NCBI RefSeq assembly: GCF_023073335.1 | Contig: NZ_JADPJG010000035.1 | Span: 755,647 to 819,646 of the forward strand | Direction of reading: 5' to 3' | Length of the DNA stretch: 64,000 bases | Origin: Bradyrhizobium sp. 21 | GTDB lineage: Bacteria > Pseudomonadota > Alphaproteobacteria > Rhizobiales > Xanthobacteraceae | Shown: piece by piece, positions 25,918-35,172 of the stretch | Layout: the number at the start of each line of letters is the position of its first letter | Numbering within the stretch: the stretch's first letter is position 1 | Made by a program: the position numbers and the translations under genes | Notes under the pieces: generated by a model | Told to the model about the DNA's origin: nothing | Seen by the model: only the letters and a program-made list of their open reading frames with translations | The model's database searches: none

Positions 25918-28900
25918 ATGCCCTACAAGGTTTCGGTGCCCTTCCCTTTTTTCGATCTGGACTTTCAATTATCCGATCTGCAGTTTCCTGAACTCGCGTT
26001 CGGCCTCCGCGACATGTTCGGCCTCCGCGACATGGCGCCCCAACCGGCTCTCGATTTTTCTCCAATCAGTCTCAGTCAGCCGGTGGGCATCATCCTGCGG
26101 CCACCGCCGTTTTTCGCCCAGCCTCTTTGGCAGGGCGACTGGTACCTTCAGAACAACGGGCAGAGCGGCGGAACCCCGGGCCAGGATCTGAATGTCGTGC
26201 CGGTGTGGCAGGACTATACTGGCAAGGGCGTCCATGTCGGGATCTTCGACACCGGCGTTCAAGGTAACCACCCCGACCTTCGGGCCAATATAGCCGGCAT
26301 ACCCGGGACGAATTTTTCCAGTTATTCACCGACCGTGGAGGAACTCGGGAACGCCGATAATGCCCATGGCACGCAAGTCGCCGGCATCATCGCCGCCGCA
26401 AATAATGGGGTGGGTGCGACCGGCATCGCCTATGACGCGAGCATTACCGGCATTCGGTTTGATACCAACGGCACTCCTGATTACAGCACCCTCACCTATT
26501 TCAAGAACTTCGATGTTACGAGCAACAGCTGGACGGACAGGCACGCTTTCGGGCTGAACTACAACCACGCCCCGGAGGTCACAATCACAGGGGCGGTCTT
26601 CGCGGCCGTGACGACCGGGCGCGGCGGCCTTGGCACCATCATCGTTGCCGGCGCCGGCAACGATCGCGAGGGCGGGTCCGAATATGTCCGTGACGTGAAC
26701 GAGACCGAGCACGGAGTCCAGCCGTTCCTTGCTACAGATGTCAATGCTGAGAATTTCAACAGCGACCCGCGGGTCATTACAGTGGGTGCCGTAGATCACA
26801 ATGGCAACGTGCTCGATTACAGCACACCAGGCGCCGCTCTGCTGGTTTCGGCGTTCAGCGGTCTGGGCGGCACCACCGACAATGACCAAAGAAATGGAAC
26901 GAGCACCGCACCCGATGGGAAGCCGCACGTCATCGGAACCAGGGACGGCGTCCTTTCCACCGATCTGCTTGGCTGGAACGGCTACAACAACAATCCCTCG
27001 GGCGGCCTCGTTGATGGCGACTACGCGCTTTTTACGGGAACGTCTGCTGCCACCCCCGAGGTGGCGGGTGTCGCTGCGCTCATGCTGCAAGCCAATCCCG
27101 ATCTCGGCTGGCGTGACGTGCGCGATATTCTCGCCTTGACCGCTCGCCATACGGGAAGCGCCATCAACGCAGCCCCGACGGGGTTCGAAAAATATATCTG
27201 GACCAATAATGGCGCCGACGAATGGAACGGCGGTGGACTTCACTTCTCGAACGATTACGGGTTTGGCACCGTGGATGCCAAGGCGGCGGTTCGCCTCGCC
27301 GAAACCTGGACCGAGCAATCCGTCTCTTCCAATCAGGCCCTTGCGGCGGGAGATTTTCATCAGCCGCTGCACATCGCCGACGCCAGTTACGTGGTCAACG
27401 CCGGCGGCGTCGTCCACAGCGAGGAAGGAATTACGCGATTTTCCATCAATGTCGCCAGCGATATCAAGATCGAGGACCTGACGCTCACCCTCACCAGCAA
27501 TCATGCGAATGTGAGCGATCTGACGATCGTGTTGACCTCGCCCGACGGGACGCGCAGCGTCATGCTGGATCAGGTCGACAACGCCGACTATCAAGCCGCC
27601 ATCGTCCACGGCAACGCTAATCCCATCGCCTTCCCGGCCAGCGGATGGACCATGACCAGCAACCAGTTCGCGGGCGAACTGAGCGCTGGAACCTGGACCG
27701 TCTCCATCATTGACCACAACATCGGCTACACCGGCGACATCACCAATGCCCGGCTCAACATCTATGGCAGCGCCAATACGACCAACGACACCTACGTCTT
27801 CACCGACGAGTTCGGCACGCTCGGCAATGATTCCACCCACGGATTTGTTTTGTTTGACCGGGATGGCGGCATCGACACCATCAACGCGGCCGCGGTCTCC
27901 ACCGCCTCGATCATCGACCTGGAGAATGGACATTATCGTATTGCGGGTCGCGAATACTCTGGCGGCTGGGGCACGGCCGATGATTTCCACCTGCACCTGA
28001 TCGAGAACGTCATCGGCGGCGACGGCGGCGACGCGCTGGGCGGCAACGAGGCCGACAACCATCTCCAGGGCATGCGGGGCGACGACACGCTGCGCGGCTA
28101 TGAAGGCAATGACACGCTGGATGGCGGTGCCGGCAACGACAATCTCGATGGTGGCGCCGGCGACGACACGTTGACGGGTGGCGCCGGGGCCGACGTTCTC
28201 GTCGGTGGTGATGGATACGACACCGTAAGCTACTGGGACTCCTTGGGGGTGAACGTCAATCTGGCAACCGGCATCGGCCTCGGGGGTGACGCCGAGGGCG
28301 ACCACCTCAGCGGCATCGAACATGTTTACGGCAGCCGCTTGGACGACCAGCTGATCGCCGATTCCCTTGGTGACACGCTGGACGGAAATGCCGGCAGCGA
28401 CGTGCTGCTCGGCGGCGCCGGAAACGATACGCTCAATGGCGGCCGAGGCGACGACTCGCTGCGCGGCCGTGCAGGCAACGACACGCTGGATGGCGGTTTT
28501 GGCGACGACCATCTCGATGGCGGCACCGGCGATGACACGTTGATCGGCGGTGCGGGCGCTGACGTTCTCATCGGCGGTAATGGATACGACACCGCAAGCT
28601 ACTCGCAATCCTTGGCGGTGAACGTCAATCTGGCAACCGGCATTGGCCTCGGGGGTGACGCCGAGGGCGACCACCTCAGCGGCATCGAACATGTTTACGG
28701 CAGCCGCTTAGGTGACACGCTAACCGCCGATGCGCTTGGTGACACGTTGGACGGAAATGCCGGCAACGACGTGCTGACCGGCGGCGCCGGAAACGATACC
28801 CTCAATGGCGGCCGTGGCGACGATATCTTCATGGTCGGCCAAGGCGGCGCCGACCATATCGATGGCGGCCTGGGAACTGACACGGAAAACTTCAGTCAGT

Positions 28901-31900
28901 CCGCCAGCGCGATCTGGGCTCAGCTCGACTCCGCGGATAGCTCGGCGGGACCCCGGTGGACCTTGCCCAGCGATCCCCTTGCGACAGGTCACGCCTGGAC
29001 AACATCCGACGACAGCTTGTGGATCGCCAATTGCACCGGCCATTTCGAAGGGATCGCCCAATCGATCGGCGTCGAAAATATCATCGGCAGCCAGTTCAAC
29101 GACATCCTGGAAGGCGACAACGGCGACAACATCATCATCGGCGGGCTTGGTGATGACGAGCTCTACGGCATGGGCGGCGCGGATACCTACATCAGCGGCA
29201 CATCTGCGCACTCAAGTATCTTCGGTATCGGCGGCGATGATCTGGTCGGCTATTGGTACGCGGGTTCGGCGGTGACGGTCGATCTGGAGAACTATTCCAG
29301 AAACACCGGTGAAGCCGCCGACGATCGGTTCTACGGAATCAAAGGCCTGGGTGGCAGCTTCTACGACGACGCGCTCCACGGCACCACCGGCAACAATGTT
29401 CTGATGGGTGAGGCAGGCGCCGATATCCTCGACGGACGCGAAGGCGAGGACACCGCGAGCTACCGCTGGGCCATCGAGGGGGTCACCGCCAGCCTTGCCC
29501 ACGCGGAGCTCAACACGGGCGATGCCAAGGGCGACACCTACATCTCGATCGAAGATCTGCAAGGCAGCTATTTCAACGACACCCTCACCGGTGACACCGG
29601 CAACAATCGGATCGAGGGCCTGAACGGTCAGGATACCCTGACCGGCGGCGGCGGAAACGATACCTTCGTCTTCGCGCACGCAAGCGACATCGGAGGCGGC
29701 GCGACCGGCCTGGCGTCCGACGTCATCACGGACTTCATCCCCGGCGATGTTATCGACCTCTCCGGTATCGACGCGGTCTCAACCTCGGCTCAACAGGATA
29801 GTTTCTCCTTCATTGGAGAGATGGCCTTCTCGGGGCACGCTGGCGAATTGAGGGCGGGCCAGGATCTTGCGACAGGCATGACCTACGTCCAGGGCGATAC
29901 CAATGGCGATGGGATCGCCGACTTCCAACTCGACTTGTCGAACCAGCATCATGTGGTCGTGTCCGATCTCCAGCTCACTCCCACGACACCTCTGCCACCC
30001 GCGATCCAGGGCAAAGCGGTAGATGGCTATCTCGCCGGCGCGACGATCTTCGCCGACACCAACCATGATCATGTCCTAAATCCCAACGAAGACTCGACCA
30101 CGACAGACGGGCAGGGCAATTTCACGCTGGCGGCTGGAACAGCGCCTCTGGTCGCCGTCGGCGGAACCGATATTGCGACGGGTTTGGCATTCAAGGGGTT
30201 CCTCTCCGCGCCGGCCGGCGCGACCGTGATCACCCCCATGACGACGCTGGTCGAGATTCTCGCCGAAAGCGGCGTCATCGATCCCGTCGCCAAAGTGCTC
30301 CAGATATTTCATCTGCCCTCCGATACCGATCTGCTCAACATCGACCCGATCGCCATAGCGGCTGCCGGCGATCCATCGGCATTCGTCCTGCTTGCGGCCG
30401 GCGCAGGCGTGATGTCCGACGTGGCGTTGATCGCCGCCGGCCTCGAAGGCCAATCGAACATGGCTGCGATGACCGCGACGGCGACTGCCTTTGCGGCCCT
30501 GGCATCTGTCATCGAAGGCAATTCGAGCATCGATCCGACCGATGCCGGACTGCTCGGACAGATCGTGACCCTCGCCGGCTTGACTGGCGAGCTCGCGGAC
30601 AGTGTCACGGAGACGCTGGTATCGATCAACGGCCGGATTCTTGCCGCACCAGATACAGCGTCACTGATCGCGATCCAGACCAACGCCCAGGGCACTCTCG
30701 CCGGCGCCTTCGCGACTCCCGCGGCGCCGACGCTGACGCTCGCCCAGGATTCCGGCTCATCCAGCGCCGACCACATCACCCGTGACGCAACCATTACGGT
30801 CACCGCCGCTGCCCCCGGTGGGACCCTCACCTATACGGTGGATGGAAGCATCGTCGCCTCCTATGACCCCGGCGGGCTCACGCAAGGCATCCATCACGTC
30901 AGTATCACCCAGACCAATGCCGCTGGATACGTTTCGACCGCCGGCGAGATCACTTTCTCCTACGACACCATTGCGCCGGATCTGGCATTCGCCGCTCTGT
31001 CCGGAGCCGTCATCACGGATAGACCGATCGAGATCTCCGGCACCGTTGGAGCCGAAGATTCCGGACTGACGATCTCGATCACCGAAGGCGGGGCGCTTCT
31101 CGGCACCGCAGTCGTGGACTCCGACGGCAGGTGGCACACCAACGTCGAACTCCTCGGCGCCGGCAATCACGTGCTTGTCGCCTCGGCCACGGACCTCGCA
31201 GGCAATATGGATCAGGTTTCGACAACGCTTGCGGCGGCTGCCGATCGCTCACCCACCGCTGGCAATGATCATGTCTCCGCGCAGGAACATACCCCGCTCG
31301 TTATCTCGGTCGCCGATCTTCTCGCCAACGACTCCGATCCCGATGGCGATACACTGAGCTTGATCAGCGTCGGTCACGCGGCGCACGGCAACGTGGCACT
31401 CGATGCCATCAGCCAGACCGTTACCTTTACTCCGAGCGCCGGCTATACTGGCGCCGCGGCGTTCGACTACACGATTTCGGACAGCCACGGCGGCGTGGCC
31501 ACGGGTACGGTCGGCGTTGCCGTCCAGGCCGGCACCACAGGTGGCGGCTGGGGCGATGTCCACTACACTTCCTTTGACGGATTGAAATTCAACCTGCAGT
31601 CAACCGGTGATTATGAAATCACCCACGCGACGTCCGGTCCGGAATTCGAGATCCAGGGGCGTGCGGAAGGGTTGGGCCACGTCGGAGTCAGCTATCTGAC
31701 CGCCGTCGCTGTCGGGACCGGCGACCATCAGATCGTGTTCGACGAGGCCAAGCCGAGCATGATGCTCATCGATGGCAAGGCTGTCTCCTTCGCGGTCGGC
31801 GACAGCCTCGACCTCGGAGACGGCGTCGTCGTCGGCAGGGCGACGGCGACGACCCACCAGATCGAAACATCACTCGATTTTGTGCAGCTGGTCGATCATG

Positions 31901-32193
31901 GCAGCTATCTGGATCTTTCCGTGCATGCGGGCAGTGGCCGTGGGCCCGGCGGTTTCGAAGGATTGCTCGGCGACTTCGATGGCAACGCCAATAACGATTT
32001 CCGCCTCGCGGACGGCACATCGCTGCTCCATCCGAGTACCAAGATCATCGAAGGGAAGTTTGCGGATGCCTGGCGGGTCGGAAACGACACCATGCTCGAA
32101 AGCCTCGGCAACGAAACCTTCGCACAGAGGGCAGCCGAAGCAGCACACGATCACGCGCTGGCTATTTCCGTGCACGACTGGCACCTCGTCTGA
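25918..32193 (+). CDS. Giant RTX subtilisin-like serine protease with P domain and C-terminal vWD-like domain
   Basis: A 2091-residue secreted protein. Residues 72-455 are an S8 peptidase with all three catalytic residues: Asp111 (GIFDTG), His150 (NAHGTQVAG) and Ser376 (GTSAATPE). Residues 500-617 match the proprotein-convertase P domain. Calcium-binding GGxGxD nonapeptide blocks occur around 698-775, 820-900, 925-970, 1060-1090 and 1215-1255. Later come Ig/cadherin-like repeats (about 1600-1870, with a typical LLANDSDPDGDTLS) and a von Willebrand D-like domain (about 1876-2065, GDVHYTSFDGLKFNLQSTGDYE to GLLGDFDGNANND). There is no N-terminal signal peptide, fitting type I secretion, but no type I exporter genes are in the window. 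A GGAG ribosome-binding site precedes the ATG. An adhesive or nutrient protease role is inferred. Confidence 0.88.
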   Translation: MPYKVSVPFPFFDLDFQLSDLQFPELAFGLRDMFGLRDMAPQPALDFSPISLSQPVGIILRPPPFFAQPLWQGDWYLQNNGQSGGTPGQDLNVVPVWQDYTGKGVHVGIFDTGVQGNHPDLRANIAGIPGTNFSSYSPTVEELGNADNAHGTQVAGIIAAANNGVGATGIAYDASITGIRFDTNGTPDYSTLTYFKNFDVTSNSWTDRHAFGLNYNHAPEVTITGAVFAAVTTGRGGLGTIIVAGAGNDREGGSEYVRDVNETEHGVQPFLATDVNAENFNSDPRVITVGAVDHNGNVLDYSTPGAALLVSAFSGLGGTTDNDQRNGTSTAPDGKPHVIGTRDGVLSTDLLGWNGYNNNPSGGLVDGDYALFTGTSAATPEVAGVAALMLQANPDLGWRDVRDILALTARHTGSAINAAPTGFEKYIWTNNGADEWNGGGLHFSNDYGFGTVDAKAAVRLAETWTEQSVSSNQALAAGDFHQPLHIADASYVVNAGGVVHSEEGITRFSINVASDIKIEDLTLTLTSNHANVSDLTIVLTSPDGTRSVMLDQVDNADYQAAIVHGNANPIAFPASGWTMTSNQFAGELSAGTWTVSIIDHNIGYTGDITNARLNIYGSANTTNDTYVFTDEFGTLGNDSTHGFVLFDRDGGIDTINAAAVSTASIIDLENGHYRIAGREYSGGWGTADDFHLHLIENVIGGDGGDALGGNEADNHLQGMRGDDTLRGYEGNDTLDGGAGNDNLDGGAGDDTLTGGAGADVLVGGDGYDTVSYWDSLGVNVNLATGIGLGGDAEGDHLSGIEHVYGSRLDDQLIADSLGDTLDGNAGSDVLLGGAGNDTLNGGRGDDSLRGRAGNDTLDGGFGDDHLDGGTGDDTLIGGAGADVLIGGNGYDTASYSQSLAVNVNLATGIGLGGDAEGDHLSGIEHVYGSRLGDTLTADALGDTLDGNAGNDVLTGGAGNDTLNGGRGDDIFMVGQGGADHIDGGLGTDTENFSQSASAIWAQLDSADSSAGPRWTLPSDPLATGHAWTTSDDSLWIANCTGHFEGIAQSIGVENIIGSQFNDILEGDNGDNIIIGGLGDDELYGMGGADTYISGTSAHSSIFGIGGDDLVGYWYAGSAVTVDLENYSRNTGEAADDRFYGIKGLGGSFYDDALHGTTGNNVLMGEAGADILDGREGEDTASYRWAIEGVTASLAHAELNTGDAKGDTYISIEDLQGSYFNDTLTGDTGNNRIEGLNGQDTLTGGGGNDTFVFAHASDIGGGATGLASDVITDFIPGDVIDLSGIDAVSTSAQQDSFSFIGEMAFSGHAGELRAGQDLATGMTYVQGDTNGDGIADFQLDLSNQHHVVVSDLQLTPTTPLPPAIQGKAVDGYLAGATIFADTNHDHVLNPNEDSTTTDGQGNFTLAAGTAPLVAVGGTDIATGLAFKGFLSAPAGATVITPMTTLVEILAESGVIDPVAKVLQIFHLPSDTDLLNIDPIAIAAAGDPSAFVLLAAGAGVMSDVALIAAGLEGQSNMAAMTATATAFAALASVIEGNSSIDPTDAGLLGQIVTLAGLTGELADSVTETLVSINGRILAAPDTASLIAIQTNAQGTLAGAFATPAAPTLTLAQDSGSSSADHITRDATITVTAAAPGGTLTYTVDGSIVASYDPGGLTQGIHHVSITQTNAAGYVSTAGEITFSYDTIAPDLAFAALSGAVITDRPIEISGTVGAEDSGLTISITEGGALLGTAVVDSDGRWHTNVELLGAGNHVLVASATDLAGNMDQVSTTLAAAADRSPTAGNDHVSAQEHTPLVISVADLLANDSDPDGDTLSLISVGHAAHGNVALDAISQTVTFTPSAGYTGAAAFDYTISDSHGGVATGTVGVAVQAGTTGGGWGDVHYTSFDGLKFNLQSTGDYEITHATSGPEFEIQGRAEGLGHVGVSYLTAVAVGTGDHQIVFDEAKPSMMLIDGKAVSFAVGDSLDLGDGVVVGRATATTHQIETSLDFVQLVDHGSYLDLSVHAGSGRGPGGFEGLLGDFDGNANNDFRLADGTSLLHPSTKIIEGKFADAWRVGNDTMLESLGNETFAQRAAEAAHDHALAISVHDWHLV
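25999..26034 (+). repeat. 18-bp perfect tandem duplication in the protease N-terminal region
   Basis: TTCGGCCTCCGCGACATG occurs twice back to back (25999-26016 and 26017-26034), giving the peptide FGLRDMFGLRDM before the protease domain. It keeps the frame and looks recent. Confidence 0.85.
28213..28834 (+). repeat. 369-bp tandem duplication in the RTX region
   Basis: A segment beginning GGATACGACACCG at 28213 recurs at 28582, exactly 369 bases (123 codons) later. About 90 bases encoding VNLATGIGLGGDAEGDHLSG and the following residues are nearly identical between copies. Each unit carries a beta-roll block and a non-repeat spacer, so the array can grow or shrink in frame. Confidence 0.85.
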
Positions 32194-32212
32194 GCCGATG
32201 GTGGAGAGAGAC

Positions 32213-32413
32213 ATGGACTCCGCATCGGAAAGCGGAAAATTCGTGATGCGCCCTCCAGACCTCCCACTCGTTGCAAAACCGCCAACCATTGTCGTCGCCG
32301 GCGCCTCAGTGGGCCGCAGTCTGCCGCTCCGCTCCGTTTCGCCTGGGCGCTACTTCGATCACCGAAGCCAAGAGGCTCGGCTTGAGCAGGACGGCGAACT
32401 CTTCCAGTGGTAG
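32213..32413 (+). CDS. Possible short or truncated ORF after the RTX protease
   Basis: A 66-codon frame starting ATG 20 bases after the protease stop, with a good GGAGAGAG ribosome-binding site. The first part (VAKPPTIVVAGASV) looks like the beginning of a nucleotide-binding fold, but the rest loses protein-like character and overlaps the 3' end of the GGDEF-EAL gene on the other strand. It may be the stub of a gene cut off by rearrangement, or chance. Low confidence. Confidence 0.28.
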   Translation: MDSASESGKFVMRPPDLPLVAKPPTIVVAGASVGRSLPLRSVSPGRYFDHRSQEARLEQDGELFQW

Positions 32414-34909
32414 CGCCGGAGAAAAAATATAACCTTGCGCCATGGTCGCGCCGTTTTCGGCCGCGAACCGAAGGTCTTCGGCCGTTTCGACGCCTTCCAC
32501 GACCGTTTCGAACCCCAATTCGTCCGCAAGTCCGAGCGCCAGGCGAAGGATCGTCTGTTTTTCGCGGTCTTCCGCGACACCCGCCACGAGCGTGCGATCG
32601 AGCTTCACGGCGTCGAAGGGGAGCCTCGCCAACGTCGAAAGATTCGAATAGCCGGCTCCGAAGTCGTCCATTGCGAAGCGTATGCCCAATTGCCTGAGCA
32701 GGCTTATTCTCTCGCGCACGACATCAGGATTGCGCATCGCGACCGATTCTGTGACCTCGATCTCGAGGTGTCGCGGCGGGAAGTCGGCCTCGCGAACGGA
32801 CGTGACGATATCCTTGATGAACAGCGGGTCCTCGATGTCCGTCGCCGCGACATTTACGGCGAGCACGATGTTCGATCCGGCCCGGATCAAGCCCCCGATA
32901 TCGGCGAGCGCGCGCCTGAGCACGAAGCGGTCGATCTCCATGATGAGCCCGATCTCTTCCGCGATCTTGATGAAGCGCTGAGGAGAAATGTTGCCCTGCT
33001 TCGGGTGATGCCAGCGCGCTAGCGCCTCCACCCCCAGGATGCGGCCATCCGCGCAGGACACCTTCGGCTGGTAGTGGACGACGAGCTCTCCACTGCGGAT
33101 CGCCAAGGCGAGATCGGTTTCGAGCGCATGCCGGGAACGAGCGACCTCTGCGAGATCCGGAGTGAAGAACGCGTGGGTATTGCGTCCCGAGCTCTTCGCG
33201 ACGTACATCGCAAGGTCGGCGCGGATCAGGAGATCGTCATAATTTGTGCCGTGGGTGGGCCAGATCGCAATGCCGATGCTGACGCCGATGGTGGCATGGT
33301 TGTTCTGGAGCTTGAAGGAAACCTGCAGCGTCTCGATCATCTCGCGGGCCCTGAGGCTCGCTGCCTCGACCGTCTTCACCCCGGCGATGATGGCGACGAA
33401 CTCGTCGCCCCCGACGCGAGCGAGCAGACATTTGCCGGGAGCGCTCCTGGACGTCAGAAAATTGCTCAAGCGCTCGGCCACCATCCTGAGCAGTTCGTCG
33501 CCAGCCTTGTGCCCGAAAGTGTCGTTGATGGATTTGAAGCCGTCGAGGTCGAGAAAGAACAACGCTCCGCCCGCTTCCGCGTCGATGAGCGCCGGCGCAT
33601 CGACGCGCATCTTCTCCCGATTGGGAAGGCAGCTCACCGTGTCGTAGAAAGCGAGCTGACGAATCCTGCGAGTGCTGGTCCGCAAATGCGTCAGCATTCG
33701 CTCGAACGCGAGGCCGAGGCCGCGGACCTCGCCGATGCCTGTTGCGCGGAACGGCACGTCGAGATTGCCACCGGCGATTTCCTGGGCGGTCTTGGCGAGC
33801 GCCGAAAGTCCCTTGGTGAGGTGCCTCACGGCGGCCAACAGCGCGACGACCAAGGCGCCGAGCGCCAGCGCCGCAGATGCCAGGAACTGCCACATCAGCG
33901 AACGCGTATGGGCCGCGCCAATCTGGAACATCTGATCGCGTGTCGTCGTCACGAGCGAGGCGTTCGCGAACGTGCACACCTTGAGCGTCGCCTCGTAATC
34001 GACACAGCGCGCGACGTAGTTGCCGTCATCCGAGTGTTGCAGCCCGGCCAAACGCGTCCTGGCGCCGCTGAATCTCGCCCCTTCAGGCCCCGCGGAAGAC
34101 ACGATCTCGTTGTCACCCGTGATGATGACCACGCCCGCATTGGCTAGCGAAGTGAAGTTCTCGAGAGTCCGCTCCGTGCGCCCGAGCGGTCGGATGGCGA
34201 CAAGCGCGCCGATGAGGTCACCGAAGTCGTCGAACACGGGCTCGATCGCAGTGTGCGCTATGGTGTGGCGCTGTGGCAGGCCGAGCGCCGACAATTCACG
34301 CGATTTCAGCTCGTAGGTGCCTTCCTCACCCTGCGGGTGCGAGCGGCTATTTTCCTTGAGGATCGCGCCGAGATTGACGGAGAGGGCGATACCCTCGAGC
34401 GCCCGGTTCAGCGCGAGGAGGTCGAGGGGCGTGTTGGCGCCGATCACACGACCGGTTTCGTCGAAGGCGATCAGCCGTTCGAAGCCGGAGGTCGAAGCAA
34501 CGACGCTGAGCAGTTCGCGGATAGTCACATCGTTGTTCGAGGCGACCGCCTTGGCCACGTCGGCGCGCTGAGAGATCTGACGCAGGCGAGATGCGGTTTC
34601 CGCGCCCAGGACCTCGATTCGCGCCCGCGCCAGCTGCGCCTCGCCGTCGAGGCGATGAGCGAGCTGGTCTTCTGAGAGATCACCCAGTGCTGCAGCCTGG
34701 TGCCTCAGTTGCTGCTGCAGGCGGAGCGCCGTCAAGCCGCCGATGAGGCCGAGCCCGAGGACGCCGGTCGTGAGTACGACGGCAACGAGGCGCATGGCGA
34801 TAGACGAGGGGAAAATCGGAACCCCGGACGGAACGGCCCAGCGACGCCAGCGGGGTGGCGCCGTCGATGCCTTTGCAATATCCGCCTCAGTCGCCACCAC
34901 CGCCAGCAC
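32306..34909 (-). CDS. Membrane GGDEF-EAL cyclic-di-GMP enzyme
   Basis: An 867-residue protein. Helix one (about 40-60) and helix two (about 342-362) enclose a roughly 280-residue periplasmic sensor region, followed by HAMP (about 363-415), a GGDEF domain with intact GGDEF at 500-504, and an EAL domain with EAL at 628-630, a DDFGAGYSNL motif and KLDR. Both active sites look intact, so it could make or break cyclic-di-GMP. The GTG start at 34909 is the only one before an in-frame stop; ATG at 34795, just before helix one, is an alternative. It is divergent from a PstS-like gene and convergent with the RTX protease. Confidence 0.9.
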   Translation of the reverse strand: MLAVVATEADIAKASTAPPRWRRWAVPSGVPIFPSSIAMRLVAVVLTTGVLGLGLIGGLTALRLQQQLRHQAAALGDLSEDQLAHRLDGEAQLARARIEVLGAETASRLRQISQRADVAKAVASNNDVTIRELLSVVASTSGFERLIAFDETGRVIGANTPLDLLALNRALEGIALSVNLGAILKENSRSHPQGEEGTYELKSRELSALGLPQRHTIAHTAIEPVFDDFGDLIGALVAIRPLGRTERTLENFTSLANAGVVIITGDNEIVSSAGPEGARFSGARTRLAGLQHSDDGNYVARCVDYEATLKVCTFANASLVTTTRDQMFQIGAAHTRSLMWQFLASAALALGALVVALLAAVRHLTKGLSALAKTAQEIAGGNLDVPFRATGIGEVRGLGLAFERMLTHLRTSTRRIRQLAFYDTVSCLPNREKMRVDAPALIDAEAGGALFFLDLDGFKSINDTFGHKAGDELLRMVAERLSNFLTSRSAPGKCLLARVGGDEFVAIIAGVKTVEAASLRAREMIETLQVSFKLQNNHATIGVSIGIAIWPTHGTNYDDLLIRADLAMYVAKSSGRNTHAFFTPDLAEVARSRHALETDLALAIRSGELVVHYQPKVSCADGRILGVEALARWHHPKQGNISPQRFIKIAEEIGLIMEIDRFVLRRALADIGGLIRAGSNIVLAVNVAATDIEDPLFIKDIVTSVREADFPPRHLEIEVTESVAMRNPDVVRERISLLRQLGIRFAMDDFGAGYSNLSTLARLPFDAVKLDRTLVAGVAEDREKQTILRLALGLADELGFETVVEGVETAEDLRFAAENGATMAQGYIFSPALPLEEFAVLLKPSLLASVIEVAPRRNGAERQTAAH

Positions 34910-35172
34910 CCTGAACTTGCGGGGGCCCGGTCAATGTCGCTCACTGAGGCCCCCAACTAAGCGTCTTCCAGGCGACCTTAGGCGCGTGAACCATTCGAAA
35001 TCGTCTATTTATCGACTATTTATGGCTGGTTAATTAGCAACCGGTTTTTCGAAACCATCAAATTTTATGCAGCCTGTCCGCCACAGATAATTCCAGAAGG
35101 CACGACGTTGCGACAACAGATGGTTTAGGTTTCTTTGCCAGATTGGCACCTCGTGGTTCGAAGGGGTTTGCA
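34910..35172. promoter_or_regulatory. AT-rich divergent promoter region with an 11-bp tandem repeat
   Basis: The spacer between the GGDEF-EAL gene and the PstS-like gene is much richer in A/T than its surroundings. It contains a tandem pair CGTCTATTTAT / CGACTATTTAT at 35002-35023 and a TTAATTAG run. It likely holds both promoters; I cannot assign a specific regulator. Confidence 0.4.

Noticed and set aside
26326..28692. 788-codon minus-strand open frame
   Set aside because: It is antisense to the protease domain and RTX repeats; it reads as low-complexity Val/Ala/Gly text with no family motif, a by-product of codon bias.
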